DNA from: an uncultured Prevotellaceae bacterium
Lineage (GTDB): Bacteria > Bacteroidota > Bacteroidia > Bacteroidales > Muribaculaceae
Reading direction: 5' to 3'
Length of the DNA stretch: 64,000 bases
Assembly (NCBI GenBank): GCA_900318645.1
Contig: ONLH01000010.1
Span: 1-64,000 of the forward strand
Shown: positions 35,140-44,367 of the stretch, one piece after another
Position numbering within the stretch: position 1 is the stretch's first letter
Layout of the letters: the number at the start of each line of letters is the position of its first letter
Made by a program: the position numbers and the translations under genes
The notes under the pieces: generated by a model
Seen by the model: the letters and a program-made list of their open reading frames with translations, nothing else
The model's database searches: none
Told to the model about the DNA's origin: nothing

Positions 35140-37776
35140 TCAGGGACACATGATGATATCGACGACAGCATTCATGTCGCCTATGGTAATCTCACCGTCA
35201 CCATTCACGTCGGCAGCGTCGACAGAACCATCCACACCCGTGATGATGTCGATAACGGCATTCACATCAGCGATATCCACATCGCCATCACCATTCACGT
35301 CACCGGGCACCGAGTTTTCCACAATCTGCCCGAAATAGGGATACCAGTTCTTGTCGGCCTGATAGGCAGCAGCTGTCCCATAGGGCACATGAAGCGTGCG
35401 GCCTGAATAGTCGCCATCGAATTTAAAGGCTTCTCTTTCTACCGACACACTCGAGAGGTCGGTAATGTAACTATACACATCCATCAAGTCATTGCAGCGA
35501 TCGAACGCCCATGTACCAATGCGGGTGACTGATTTGGGAATCGTTATACTCTTCAGACTATAACACTCGAAAAAGGCCATTGTGCCGATGGTCGTGACGG
35601 AATTAGGGAAGTTCACATTCGACAAGCTGCTGCAGCCCTCAAACGCATAGTTGCTGATGGTGGTGACGGAATTGGGGATATACACGTTCACCAAGCCGCT
35701 ACAGCTAGAGAATGCTCCAAAACCGATTTCAGTGACAGCTTTGGGGATGGTCACACTCGTCAAGCCAGTGCAACCAGAGAACACTTCTTTACCGATGGTG
35801 GTAAGGGCGTCTGAGATGGTCAGGCTCGTCAGACCGCTGCAGCCATAGAATGCATTGTCACCGATGGTGGTGACTGAATTGGGGATAGTGATGGTGGCCA
35901 AGCCGCTGCAGAAAAAGAACGCTCCGTAGGCGATTTCAGTGACTGATTCGGGGATGGTTATACTCGTCAGGCCAGTGCAGCCTGAGAATGAATAGCTGTC
36001 GATTCTAGTGACCGAACTGGGAATGACCGTGTTTTTACAACCTGCAATCAATGTATTGTTTGACGTCTCAATAATGGCACTACAATTGTCGCGGGAATCG
36101 TATGCTATGTTTCCGCTTTCCACGTCGAAACCCTCAAGGCTCTCACAGCCCTCGAATGCGCCTTTGCCAATGCTGGTGACATGACTGGGGATGACGATGC
36201 TTGACAAACCCACGCAACCATCGAACGCAAATTTGCCGATGGAAATGAGGAATCCAGGAAGGGTCATTTCCGTCATGCTACTACACCCACAAAACGCCAT
36301 GTCACCGATGGAGCTTAGCGTGCTGGGGAGGGTCACATTTGCCAGACTGCTGCAGCCATAGAACGTATACTCACCGATGGTAGTAAGGGCGTTAGGGAGG
36401 GTGATGCCCGACAGACCACTGCAGCCATAAAATGCATGGCCGCCGATGGAGGTGACCGAGTTGGGGATGGTCAAGCTTGTCAAAGCACTGCAGCGATCAA
36501 ACGCTCCACTGCCGATGGTGGTAACCGAATTGGGAATGTCCACACTCGACAGGCCCGTACAATTCTGAAACGCCCAACCACCGATTGAAGTGACGGAGTT
36601 GGGAATGGTCATGCTTGTCAGACCTGTGCAATCCTCAAACGCATAGCGGCCAATGGAGGTAACAGAGTTAGGAATAGTAAGGCTTGCCAAGCCACTGCAG
36701 TTATCAAACGCGTAATCAGTTATGCTCAACGTACCGTCATTTATTGTGATGCTTGTGCCATCGGGCATCGTGCCTTTGTAACAGTAAGCAACAGAGCCGG
36801 CATACACAAGTCCGTCAGGCTGGTTGTTGTACCACGGGGTATCCTCAAACGCCCGGTAGCCGATAGTGGAGACGGAATTAGGGACGCTCACGCTGGTTAA
36901 GTTACGGCAACCCCAGAAGGCTCCTTCGCCAATCGAGGTGACCGAATTGGGGATGTCCACGCTGGTTAAGTTACGGCAAAACCAGAAGGCTTCTTCGCCG
37001 ATGGAGGTGACGGAGTTGGGGATAATCACCTTCGTCAACCCACTGCAGTCATCGAATGCCCAGTCAGCAATACTTATCGTGCCGTCATTTATTACGATGA
37101 TTGTACCAGCAGGCATCGTGCCCTTGTAACGATAAGCGACCAAGCCTGCATATACAAGCCCGTCGTGCTGGTTGTTGTACCACGGGGTATCCTCAAATGC
37201 CCGGTAGCCGATGGAGGTGACAGTATTGGGGATGCTCACGCTTGTCAAGGCTCTGCACTCATAGAAGGCTGCTCTGCCGATTGAGGTAACGGAGCCGGGG
37301 ATGGTCACGCTCGTCAGGCTGCTGCAACCAGAGAACACCATCTCGCCGATACATGTGATACCGTTGGGGATGGTGACACTCGTCAGGCTGCTGCAGTTCC
37401 AGAAGGCACGTTCTCCGATAGTGGTGACTGAGTTGGGGATGCTCACACTTGTCAAGCCACTGCAATCCCTGAACGCCGTTTCGCCGATGGTGGTGACAGA
37501 GCTAGGAATGGTCACGCTCGTCAATTCTTTACAGTTCCAGAAGGCCCAATCACCAATGGCTGTGACTGTAAAGGTGATGCCCTTGTGGGTGACCGTTGCG
37601 GGGACAGTCACATCACCCTGGTATTCAGGATCAGTTTGCTGTCTTGTGGACACTTCAACGGTATTGAGGCCCGTGATGGTGTAATCCACACCGCCATATT
37701 TGAAGCTGTAGGCGTTAGCGGTGGCTGGTAGCAGCATGGCCAGCAAGAGGAGTGTGGATATTACTAAGTTTTTCAT
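35140..37776 (-). CDS. BspA-like leucine-rich-repeat surface protein with dockerin-like tail
   Basis: An 878-residue exported protein. A signal peptide (about 1-22) is followed by more than twenty LRR_5/TpLRR repeats of about 23 residues, each like SVTIPNSVTSIGxxAFxxCxGL. Two longer inserts (YNNQ-DGLVYAG type) recur about 125 residues apart. The C-terminus has two dockerin type I loops (DVNGDGDVDIADVN and DVNGDGEITIGDMN). BspA-type proteins bind host matrix and promote coaggregation. No type IX tail is seen; the dockerin-like module takes its place. Confidence 0.85.
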   Translation of the reverse strand: MKNLVISTLLLLAMLLPATANAYSFKYGGVDYTITGLNTVEVSTRQQTDPEYQGDVTVPATVTHKGITFTVTAIGDWAFWNCKELTSVTIPSSVTTIGETAFRDCSGLTSVSIPNSVTTIGERAFWNCSSLTSVTIPNGITCIGEMVFSGCSSLTSVTIPGSVTSIGRAAFYECRALTSVSIPNTVTSIGYRAFEDTPWYNNQHDGLVYAGLVAYRYKGTMPAGTIIVINDGTISIADWAFDDCSGLTKVIIPNSVTSIGEEAFWFCRNLTSVDIPNSVTSIGEGAFWGCRNLTSVSVPNSVSTIGYRAFEDTPWYNNQPDGLVYAGSVAYCYKGTMPDGTSITINDGTLSITDYAFDNCSGLASLTIPNSVTSIGRYAFEDCTGLTSMTIPNSVTSIGGWAFQNCTGLSSVDIPNSVTTIGSGAFDRCSALTSLTIPNSVTSIGGHAFYGCSGLSGITLPNALTTIGEYTFYGCSSLANVTLPSTLSSIGDMAFCGCSSMTEMTLPGFLISIGKFAFDGCVGLSSIVIPSHVTSIGKGAFEGCESLEGFDVESGNIAYDSRDNCSAIIETSNNTLIAGCKNTVIPSSVTRIDSYSFSGCTGLTSITIPESVTEIAYGAFFFCSGLATITIPNSVTTIGDNAFYGCSGLTSLTISDALTTIGKEVFSGCTGLTSVTIPKAVTEIGFGAFSSCSGLVNVYIPNSVTTISNYAFEGCSSLSNVNFPNSVTTIGTMAFFECYSLKSITIPKSVTRIGTWAFDRCNDLMDVYSYITDLSSVSVEREAFKFDGDYSGRTLHVPYGTAAAYQADKNWYPYFGQIVENSVPGDVNGDGDVDIADVNAVIDIITGVDGSVDAADVNGDGEITIGDMNAVVDIIMCP

Positions 37777-37815
37777 TTTCGTTATGGGTACTTATCGCTT
37801 TGTTAATGGATGCCA

Positions 37816-37823
37816 CAAAAGTA
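37816..37823 (-). promoter_or_regulatory. -7 box of the LRR protein gene
   Basis: TACTTTTG on the minus strand, followed by TGG, 39 bases before the start codon. Confidence 0.55.
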
Positions 37824-37931
37824 TGTACATAATGATTTCATGACAAGCTTTTTATCGAAAAAAAAGCCAATCGCCTCGAAAAAAATGAAAAAGTGTAAAA
37901 AAAATAGACGATAAGCGATTTCTACACCGTA

Positions 37932-38723
37932 TTACTTTAGACAAATTCCAGTGAAGGTGCGGCCACTATTGATGCCAAGGCGGCGAGCCGAGAAGAAGCG
38001 GTCATGCTCGCAACGGGAGCAATGCTGTGAGAGGACGATGTTTTCAACTGGAATTCCAGCCTTTTTGAGGACTGATTGATTGGCGGCACGCAGGTCAATG
38101 TGCGCTTTGCCGGTAGTGGCATTGCGCTTGACGATGGCATCAAGGTTAAAATGCGCCTTGCTGAAGGCATCCACAACTTCGTCACCCACCTCAAAACAGT
38201 CCTGACAGATACTGGGACCCATCGTGACTTGGATATGGTCTGCCTGTGCGCCTTGCCGGCACATCACATCTACCACATTCTTGGCTATACGTCCCACCGT
38301 GCCGCGCCAACCGGCATGCGCCACAGCAAGGATTCCTGCTTGGGGTTCAACCAATACAATCGGCACACAGTCAGCAGTATTCACACCGATGACCACCCCC
38401 TTGAGCGACGTCACCAGTGCATCAACGCCCTCGAGGGCGGCCTCCTGCTTGTCAATGTCCATCGCACGGAAAGCCTCGTCAATGACAGCCACTTGGCAGG
38501 AATGGGTCTGCCGTGGCATGACGATATCATCAAGATCTAAACCCAACTTCATCGCCAGCGTGAGCCGTGCCTCCAACACACGCAGGGCGTCATCGCCGAC
38601 ATAGTCACACAGGTTCACACCCGAATAAGCATTGCGCTTATCCACTTTACCCCGTGTTGTTGAGAAGGCTTCCACGCCTTCCACAGGAGTGGCAAATTTT
38701 AAAATATCCAGTTCTATCATCAT
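37932..38723 (-). CDS. pgeF: Peptidoglycan editing factor / multicopper polyphenol oxidase-like YfiH
   Basis: A 263-residue protein of the YfiH/PgeF (laccase-domain) family, which removes wrong L-Ser-containing muropeptides or acts on purine nucleosides. Metal or active-site residues are seen in RQTHSCQV (about 70-77), NTADCVPIVL (about 115-124) and AHAGWRGTVG (about 134-143). Its -7 box is only two bases before the first ATG, so Met2 (38720) or a leaderless start is likely. Divergent from recF. Confidence 0.88.
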   Translation of the reverse strand: MMIELDILKFATPVEGVEAFSTTRGKVDKRNAYSGVNLCDYVGDDALRVLEARLTLAMKLGLDLDDIVMPRQTHSCQVAVIDEAFRAMDIDKQEAALEGVDALVTSLKGVVIGVNTADCVPIVLVEPQAGILAVAHAGWRGTVGRIAKNVVDVMCRQGAQADHIQVTMGPSICQDCFEVGDEVVDAFSKAHFNLDAIVKRNATTGKAHIDLRAANQSVLKKAGIPVENIVLSQHCSRCEHDRFFSARRLGINSGRTFTGICLK

Positions 38724-38725
38724 GG

Positions 38726-38733
38726 CAAAGATA
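38726..38733 (-). promoter_or_regulatory. -7 box of pgeF, 2 bases from the ATG
   Basis: TATCTTTG on the minus strand, then GCC is shared with the start region; translation must begin at or next to the first transcribed base. Confidence 0.5.
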
Positions 38734-38777
38734 GCATTTTATCCCCAATTCATCGGCACAAATCGGGAAAAAAGCAG

Positions 38778-38785
38778 TAATTTTG
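38778..38785 (+). promoter_or_regulatory. -7 box of recF, 5 bases from the ATG
   Basis: TAATTTTG, then TCCCC, then the ATG at 38791; a leaderless recF message is expected. Confidence 0.6.
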
Positions 38786-38790
38786 TCCCC

Positions 38791-39903
38791 ATGACACTGA
38801 ACACTGCCACCATACTCAATTACAAGAACATCGCCGAGGCGCGGTTGGAGTTCTCACCCAAGCTGAACTGCCTGATTGGCAACAACGGCCAGGGCAAGAC
38901 CAACGTGCTCGATGCGATTTTCTACTTGAGTATGTGCCGTAGCTATGCTGCCACCAGCGATAATAGCGCGGTCATCCGCCACGGCGAGCCCTACATGATG
39001 TTGCAGGGCAACTACACCCGCCAGGATACACCGCTGGAAATCAGTGTCGCCCTGCAGCGCGGCAAGCGCAAGGTGGTGCGCCGCGACGGCAAGGAATACC
39101 AACGGTTGAGCCAACACATCGGGCTGTTGCCCGTAGTGATGGTTTCGCCGATGGATTGGGACCTGGTGCGTGGCAGCGGTGAGGAACGCCGTCGCTTCAT
39201 GGACCTCATCATCTCACAGAACGACAGCGAATACCTTGACGCACTCATCCGCTACAACAAGGCAGTGGAGCAGCGCAATGCCATGATCAAGAAGGAAATG
39301 CGTGACCCGTTGTTGTACGAGACCGTGGAGATGGAAATGGCCCGCCATGCCACCCTGTTGCACCAGCGACGCACGCAATGGGTGGAACAATTCCTCCCGA
39401 TCTTCATGCACTACTACAATGCTGTGGCTGGCGAGGGTGAAACCGTCAGCCTACATTACAAGAGTCATCTCAACGAGGGTTCAATGACAGAACATCTGGC
39501 GGCCACCCGCGAACGCGATCTCATCATCGGTTACACCACGCGCGGCGTGCATCGCGATGATATCGAGCTGATGCTCAACGACTATCCCATGCGCCGCACG
39601 GGCAGTCAGGGGCAGTGCAAGACCTATACCATAGCCTTACGGTTTGCCCAGTTTGATTTTCTCAAGGCCAACAACCCCGCAGTGCCCATCCTGCTGCTTG
39701 ACGATATCTTTGACAAACTCGACGCCAGCCGTGTTGAGCGTATCGTCGATGTCGTGTCCAGCGACCGTTTCGGCCAAATCTTCATCACCGACACCAACCG
39801 CACCCATCTTGACGAAATCGTCGCCCGCCATGGCGGTGGTCATTGCCTGATGCACGTTGAGAACGGTAATGTCACCATGATGAAAGGAGGTGAGTTATCA
39901 TGA
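38791..39903 (+). CDS. recF: DNA replication and repair protein RecF
   Basis: A 370-residue SMC-like ATPase that loads RecA at gapped DNA. Walker A GNNGQGKT (about 30-37), a signature region near 290-300 and Walker B PILLLDDIFDKLDASR (about 290-305 region) are intact. The longer frame from 38632 is rejected because the promoter lies inside it. The stop overlaps the DUF721 gene by 4 bases. Confidence 0.94.
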   Translation: MTLNTATILNYKNIAEARLEFSPKLNCLIGNNGQGKTNVLDAIFYLSMCRSYAATSDNSAVIRHGEPYMMLQGNYTRQDTPLEISVALQRGKRKVVRRDGKEYQRLSQHIGLLPVVMVSPMDWDLVRGSGEERRRFMDLIISQNDSEYLDALIRYNKAVEQRNAMIKKEMRDPLLYETVEMEMARHATLLHQRRTQWVEQFLPIFMHYYNAVAGEGETVSLHYKSHLNEGSMTEHLAATRERDLIIGYTTRGVHRDDIELMLNDYPMRRTGSQGQCKTYTIALRFAQFDFLKANNPAVPILLLDDIFDKLDASRVERIVDVVSSDRFGQIFITDTNRTHLDEIVARHGGGHCLMHVENGNVTMMKGGELS

Positions 39904-40190
39904 AACGCACCGAGGCAAAAAATATCGGACAGATCATCAACGACCTGCTCAAGCAGGAGAACCTCGACGTGGCACTCGATGAACACCGCGCCAGTGCTCT
40001 GTGGCCCCAGATTGTGGGCGACGGCGTCAACCGCTACACCATCAGGCGCTATGTCAAGGACGGCGTGATGACAGTCCACCTCTCGTCGGCATCTCTGGCC
40101 AATGAATTGATGCTCAACCGTGCATCAATCGTCCAACGCATCAACGAGGCCCTCGGCCGGGAAATCATCCGCGACATCATTTTTAAATAA
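39900..40190 (+). CDS. DUF721 (DciA-like) protein
   Basis: A 96-residue protein of the DUF721 family, related to the N-terminal part of DciA, the replicative helicase loader/operator of many bacteria. Typical are GQIINDLLKQ (about 9-18), a conserved Trp in ALWPQIVGD (about 32-40), and VHLSSASLANELMLNR (about 60-75). The recF-DUF721 overlap is a conserved pairing and suggests a role at replication forks. Confidence 0.85.
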   Translation: MKRTEAKNIGQIINDLLKQENLDVALDEHRASALWPQIVGDGVNRYTIRRYVKDGVMTVHLSSASLANELMLNRASIVQRINEALGREIIRDIIFK

Positions 40191-40196
40191 CAACAT

Positions 40197-40232
40197 CTAG
40201 ATAATCTTGAATGTCTAGAAAGTCTAGAAAAC
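40197..40232 (+). repeat. Nonamer array (CTAGA type) upstream of a thioesterase gene
   Basis: Four 9-base units: CTAGATAAT, CTTGAATGT, CTAGAAAGT, CTAGAAAAC. They stand before the A-rich leader of the gene at 40259. Confidence 0.65.
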
Positions 40233-40258
40233 AACGACCAGAAAACAAAAACGAAACA

Positions 40259-40702
40259 ATGAACACCCACGCTCTCGAAGCCCAATATCCTTTCAAGCGC
40301 AAGACTCAGGTACAGCTACGTTTCAACGACATCGATGCCCTGGGCCACGTCAACAACTCGGTCTATTTCCAGTTCTTTGACCTTGCCAAGACCGAATACT
40401 TTGCCGGTCTTGAAGTTGATGCCGACATCAACTGGTGCAAACCCGCCATCGTCATCGCCAACGTGAACTGCAGTTTCCTCGTGCCGACGGTATTTCAGGA
40501 GCCTGTCGAGGTGCTGACCCAGTGCGCCCATCTGGGCAACAAGAGCCTGACGCTGCTGCAGCACCTCGTCAACCGCGACACCCGCGAGCTCAAAGCCACC
40601 TGCGCTACCGTGATGGTCAACCTCGACCCCGAGACCAACCAGCCGGCACCGCTACCCAAGGTGTGGCGCGACGCCATCGTAGCCTACGAGGGCCACGAGT
40701 GA
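40259..40702 (+). CDS. Acyl-CoA thioesterase (4HBT/YbgC-like hotdog)
   Basis: A 147-residue hotdog thioesterase. The 4HBT signature RFNDIDALGHVNNSVYFQFF (about 21-40) with the catalytic Asp is clear. The longer frame from 40211 adds 16 residues encoded by the nonamer repeat and is not used. It follows the DUF721 gene on the same strand. The substrate is unknown. Confidence 0.85.
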   Translation: MNTHALEAQYPFKRKTQVQLRFNDIDALGHVNNSVYFQFFDLAKTEYFAGLEVDADINWCKPAIVIANVNCSFLVPTVFQEPVEVLTQCAHLGNKSLTLLQHLVNRDTRELKATCATVMVNLDPETNQPAPLPKVWRDAIVAYEGHE

Positions 40703-40719
40703 ATTTGCATTTCAGTAGA

Positions 40720-41712
40720 TTAAAGACGCTTCAACTCTTTCCTAACCTTGCGCGTCACAATAAGATTAATCACATAGCCCGTGGCCAATACCAGCACCGC
40801 GAAAATGAAATATAAGGAGGACCAAAGGCATTTAATGCTTGTCTCCTGTTCTGGTGAAAAATCAGGCCCTGATACGAAACTTAAATCAAAGGTCCAAACC
40901 GCTAGTGAGGCTGCAATGCCCCAAAGAAAACCGAAGACGAAGACCTGACGCCACAAGACGCCCCACAGGCTATAACCAAATAATTGTCTATAGCCAATGA
41001 TATAGTACACCATCAAAATAAGGGTAGTTACTGACATGAGGGTCCATTGACTGAAAAAGAACCAGCAAGGCAGTATCAATAAACAAATCACCATCTGCAA
41101 ATCCATGAAAAGGATTTGGATAAAGAATCCCTCGGGCAGGGTATGGCGCGTGTGGCGTGGCGCGTAGCGGAACATGACCCATGTAGGAAAGATGGCAATG
41201 AAAGACAGTCCCAGCATAACCCAACTGTAATGGGTCTCATACCAATCATATATTGGTTTGAGCATCTTTGTCATTTCATCTCCCTCTTCAAAGCCAAGGC
41301 TCTTAAAATCCATTCCATATCCAAATGCCTCCAAGTTGGGGAACAGCCAGTGGAAAATAAGTGCAAAGGCTACTGCCAAAATGAACAGCATCTTCACGGG
41401 TGGGAAACATATCTGACGCTTACCACTGATGTAGTCGCTGATGAGATAACCCGGACGCGACAATAACTGCCATACGGTGTTTAGCAGAGAACGCGTTCCC
41501 AAGCCCCAAATGTCCATCACGCTCTGCTGCACGCTGCGCCACCCGATACGTCCAACACCGGCCTTCTGTGAACAACAAGGGCAATAGTTACCGGTAAAGG
41601 TGAACCCACAATTGTTGCACTTGTGCTCCGATTTACTATTGACATAGTGAATCGGCTGCTCTTGCCACTGCCTGAAGCGTTCGTATTTTTCTCTAAGTTG
41701 TCCCATATTCAT
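40720..41712 (-). CDS. DUF3667 membrane protein
   Basis: A 330-residue protein with an N-terminal zinc-ribbon (KCNNCGFTFTGNYCPCCSQK, four Cys, about 29-48) and then the DUF3667 segment (LLNTVWQLLSRPGYLISDYI, about 75-94; GKRQICFPPVKMLFIL, about 96-111), followed by four to five transmembrane helices. The family is restricted mainly to Bacteroidetes and unknown in function. The start at 41712 is fixed by the -7 box at 41736-41743. Divergent from kdsD. Confidence 0.85.
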   Translation of the reverse strand: MNMGQLREKYERFRQWQEQPIHYVNSKSEHKCNNCGFTFTGNYCPCCSQKAGVGRIGWRSVQQSVMDIWGLGTRSLLNTVWQLLSRPGYLISDYISGKRQICFPPVKMLFILAVAFALIFHWLFPNLEAFGYGMDFKSLGFEEGDEMTKMLKPIYDWYETHYSWVMLGLSFIAIFPTWVMFRYAPRHTRHTLPEGFFIQILFMDLQMVICLLILPCWFFFSQWTLMSVTTLILMVYYIIGYRQLFGYSLWGVLWRQVFVFGFLWGIAASLAVWTFDLSFVSGPDFSPEQETSIKCLWSSLYFIFAVLVLATGYVINLIVTRKVRKELKRL

Positions 41713-41735
41713 AGAGTTATGATTTTTGTCGTTTG

Positions 41736-41743
41736 CAAAAATA
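41736..41743 (-). promoter_or_regulatory. -7 box of the DUF3667 gene
   Basis: TATTTTTG on the minus strand, 23 bases before the start codon. Confidence 0.55.
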
Positions 41744-41796
41744 ACAATCTTTTTGCCATTAGACGCAGATATACCCTTAAAAGCTACAACAAATAA

Positions 41797-41832
41797 CCGA
41801 AAACTGAAAACTTTATCGTACCTTTGCAGGTT
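41797..41832 (+). promoter_or_regulatory. kdsD promoter with heptamer repeat
   Basis: CCGAAAA CTGAAAA CTTTATC (41797 onwards) runs directly into the -7 box TACCTTTG (41819-41826) and CAGGTT. The arrangement matches the mutS and parC promoters. Confidence 0.65.
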
Positions 41833-41855
41833 GGAAACCATCTTATACCGATTTT

Positions 41856-42467
41856 ATGGACGTTAAACAATCAATGCGTGAAATTCTGGAGGCCGAGAGT
41901 AAGGCCGTCCTTAACATACCTATTACCGATGCCTATGAAGAGGCCGTCAACCTCATCGTTGAGCAAGTGAAGCACGAGGGTGGCAAACTCGTCACCTCGG
42001 GCATGGGCAAGTGTGGCCAGATTGCCGACAACATCGCCACCACCTTCTCTTCGACAGGCATTCCCGCCATCTTTCTCCACCCCAGCGAGGCACAGCATGG
42101 CGACCTGGGCGTAGTACAGCCCCATGACGTGCTGTTACTGCTGTCCAACTCGGGCCGCACCAGCGAAATCTGTGCCCTCGTCTCACTGGCACACAACCTG
42201 TATCCGCAGCTCAAGATTGTGGTCATCACCGGCAACAAGGACAGTGAGTTGGCACACCTAGCCGACATCTGCCTGTGGACTGGCGGAGCCAAGGAAGTGT
42301 GCCCACTGGGACTGACTCCCACCACTTCAACCACTGTCATGACCGTTATCGGCGATATCTTGGTGGTCAACACCATGCGCGCTACTGGCTTCACCCGTGA
42401 AGACTATGCCTTGCGCCATCATGGTGGCTATCTGGGCAGCATCGCCAAGAACGGTGGAAAGAATTAG
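41856..42467 (+). CDS. kdsD: Arabinose-5-phosphate isomerase, SIS domain only
   Basis: A 203-residue KpsF/GutQ/KdsD-type isomerase, converting ribulose-5-phosphate to arabinose-5-phosphate for Kdo synthesis. SIS motifs VTSGMGKCGQIADNIATTFS (about 46-65), FLHPSEAQHGDLGV (about 72-85) and LLSNSGRTSEI (about 93-103) are present. It lacks the two C-terminal CBS domains of the E. coli enzyme (328 residues), as known for Bacteroides homologues. Its leader and promoter carry a heptamer array. Confidence 0.88.
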   Translation: MDVKQSMREILEAESKAVLNIPITDAYEEAVNLIVEQVKHEGGKLVTSGMGKCGQIADNIATTFSSTGIPAIFLHPSEAQHGDLGVVQPHDVLLLLSNSGRTSEICALVSLAHNLYPQLKIVVITGNKDSELAHLADICLWTGGAKEVCPLGLTPTTSTTVMTVIGDILVVNTMRATGFTREDYALRHHGGYLGSIAKNGGKN

Positions 42468-42519
42468 GAATCAACTATCCAATATAATTCATTCACAGTT
42501 AACCATTCAATAGAAAAAA

Positions 42520-44298
42520 ATGTCCTCCCTTCCGATTTCCGTCGCGTTGCCACGCCTCAAGAATGACATGACCATTGCCCAAGCGCAGATGGCCAGCAGT
42601 GGCACCATGCCCCCAAGCAAGGGCCTTGACGAAAACATCGTTACCGAGATGCAGATGTGCTATATCGAGTATCTGATCGTCAACAAACGCGATCTGGAAG
42701 CCGAGCAGGTGATTGAGGAATTTATCTATGATGACGACAGGATGCAGCAGTTACCTGAACTGTATGCCGCCTGGCTGTGGCTGGCACGTATGACCCTGCT
42801 CATCGATGGGGGCAACCCGTCCCTTTCCTTAGGGGCAGCTGAGAATACGCTGCTTGTCCTCTCTAACCATCAAGGCAAGAAAACCGAAGACTTCAACGCC
42901 ATTGTGGCTTCGTTGTTATTCAATCTTGCCCTTGCCCATCACGACATGGGCGATAACAGCCGTGCCACTAAGGAGCTGACCAAGGCGCAGCAAATCCTGG
43001 AGCGGCTCGCCAAACGCAACGAAACCCGTTTCTCGGCACTTCTTCTCATGGCTGTCGAGGCATCCACCGAGGTCATCAAGTCCAAGACAAAGCAGATGAA
43101 TGTCCTCGCCCATTACCAGACCGCCAGCGAACTGTTCATGAGCGAACTGAACAGTGGCGATGCCAACGCTACTCGCGCCGCAATGTCTAACCTGATAGAC
43201 ACGCTGGGCAAGGAAGGGGACATCATGCTCGAGATGGGCAACAGCCGCAATGCCGTCAAGTATTACACCAAGGCACTGCGCTACCAGAAAAAACTCGGTG
43301 AGAAGATGGGGCTCCGCGACCTGCAGCTGTCCATCGGTCTCGCCAAGGCACTCATGCGACTGATCAATCGCCGGGCAGCTGCCGAGCAGCTATTGCGGTC
43401 GTTGCTGCCATTGGCCCAGCGTCTCGATGCGACTGCCGAGGTTTATGAGATACAAGACCTGTTGAACAACAAGAACAAAAATGTGAATATTATGACACTA
43501 CTCAAGAGCATCTTTACCGCCGCCCTTATCATTGTGGGCACCCTGAGCATGCAGGCTCAGCTCATCGTTGGACACCGTGGTTCACAATGGGGAGTCGAGA
43601 ACACCCGTGCGGCATTCATCAATGGCGCCAACGCTGGTGCATGGGGTCTGGAATGTGACATCCGCGTAACCGCCGACGGTTCATTTGTCATCAGCCACGA
43701 TGACAGCTATAAACGTCTGGGTGGTCCTGAGACCAAAATCGCTAACATGACAACAGAGACCGTTCTGACTACCCGTCTGACCAGCAAACGGCATGGCATC
43801 ACCTACGCTGCCACGCCTTGCACCCTCGGTGAATTCCTAGACATCTGCAAGGAATACAACGTCGTGCCTGTTGTCGAAGTCAAAGTATGCACCAATATCC
43901 ACAGCAATACCAAGGCTGAGAACGAACCCGTCTTTGACGGCATTCCCGCCCTGATCAATCTCATTGACCAGAAGGGTCTCGCGGACAAGGTCGTCATCAT
44001 CTCCTTCATGCCTGGCGTGGTGGACTTTATACACCGTCATTACCCCGACATCACCGTTCAGGTGCTGGCAGGTGACCAGGATGGTCCCATCGAGGGCTGG
44101 GTAGACTGGTGCATTGAGCACAAGATGGACCTTGACGTTGTCCACACCTTTATCACTAAGGAAGCCGTAGACCGCATGCACCAGGCAGGCCTCAAGGTCA
44201 ACGTCTGGACCGTCGATAAGGTCGAGGACTTTAACCGCGTCAAGGAGATGGGCGTCGATTTCATCACCACCAATGCCCGCTTCCCCAAGGAATTGTAA
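42520..44298 (+). CDS. TPR-like protein fused in frame to a glycerophosphodiester phosphodiesterase
   Basis: A single 592-codon frame with two unlike halves. Residues about 1-322 are cytoplasmic-type, all-helical and TPR-like (SLLFNLALAHHDMGDNSRAT, about 129-148; MLEMGNSRNAVKYYTKALRY, about 238-257). From Met325 (43492) the sequence looks like a new exported protein: MTLLKSIFTAALIIVG..MQAQ followed by a GDPD domain with VGHRGS (H352), ENTRAAF, ECDIRVTADG and ISHDD. The GDPD part would hydrolyse glycerophosphodiesters. The 27 bases before Met325 are A-rich like a native leader. It may be two genes joined by loss of a stop, a membrane-anchored fusion, or an internal start. Confidence 0.75.
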   Translation: MSSLPISVALPRLKNDMTIAQAQMASSGTMPPSKGLDENIVTEMQMCYIEYLIVNKRDLEAEQVIEEFIYDDDRMQQLPELYAAWLWLARMTLLIDGGNPSLSLGAAENTLLVLSNHQGKKTEDFNAIVASLLFNLALAHHDMGDNSRATKELTKAQQILERLAKRNETRFSALLLMAVEASTEVIKSKTKQMNVLAHYQTASELFMSELNSGDANATRAAMSNLIDTLGKEGDIMLEMGNSRNAVKYYTKALRYQKKLGEKMGLRDLQLSIGLAKALMRLINRRAAAEQLLRSLLPLAQRLDATAEVYEIQDLLNNKNKNVNIMTLLKSIFTAALIIVGTLSMQAQLIVGHRGSQWGVENTRAAFINGANAGAWGLECDIRVTADGSFVISHDDSYKRLGGPETKIANMTTETVLTTRLTSKRHGITYAATPCTLGEFLDICKEYNVVPVVEVKVCTNIHSNTKAENEPVFDGIPALINLIDQKGLADKVVIISFMPGVVDFIHRHYPDITVQVLAGDQDGPIEGWVDWCIEHKMDLDVVHTFITKEAVDRMHQAGLKVNVWTVDKVEDFNRVKEMGVDFITTNARFPKEL

Positions 44299-44332
44299 AC
44301 CCAGCCGACAGTCATCACCCACCCGTCAACAA

Positions 44333-44367
44333 CTGACAACTGACGACTAAAAACTGACAACTAAGAA
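44333..44367 (+). repeat. Heptamer array abutting the ribH start codon
   Basis: CTGACAA CTGACGA CTAAAAA CTGACAA CTAAGAA: five 7-base units end exactly at the ATG at 44368. Confidence 0.75.

Noticed and set aside
35400..37600. Regularly spaced repeats suggesting a CRISPR-like array
   Set aside because: They are degenerate 69-base coding repeats of the LRR protein in one open frame; no spacers or cas genes.
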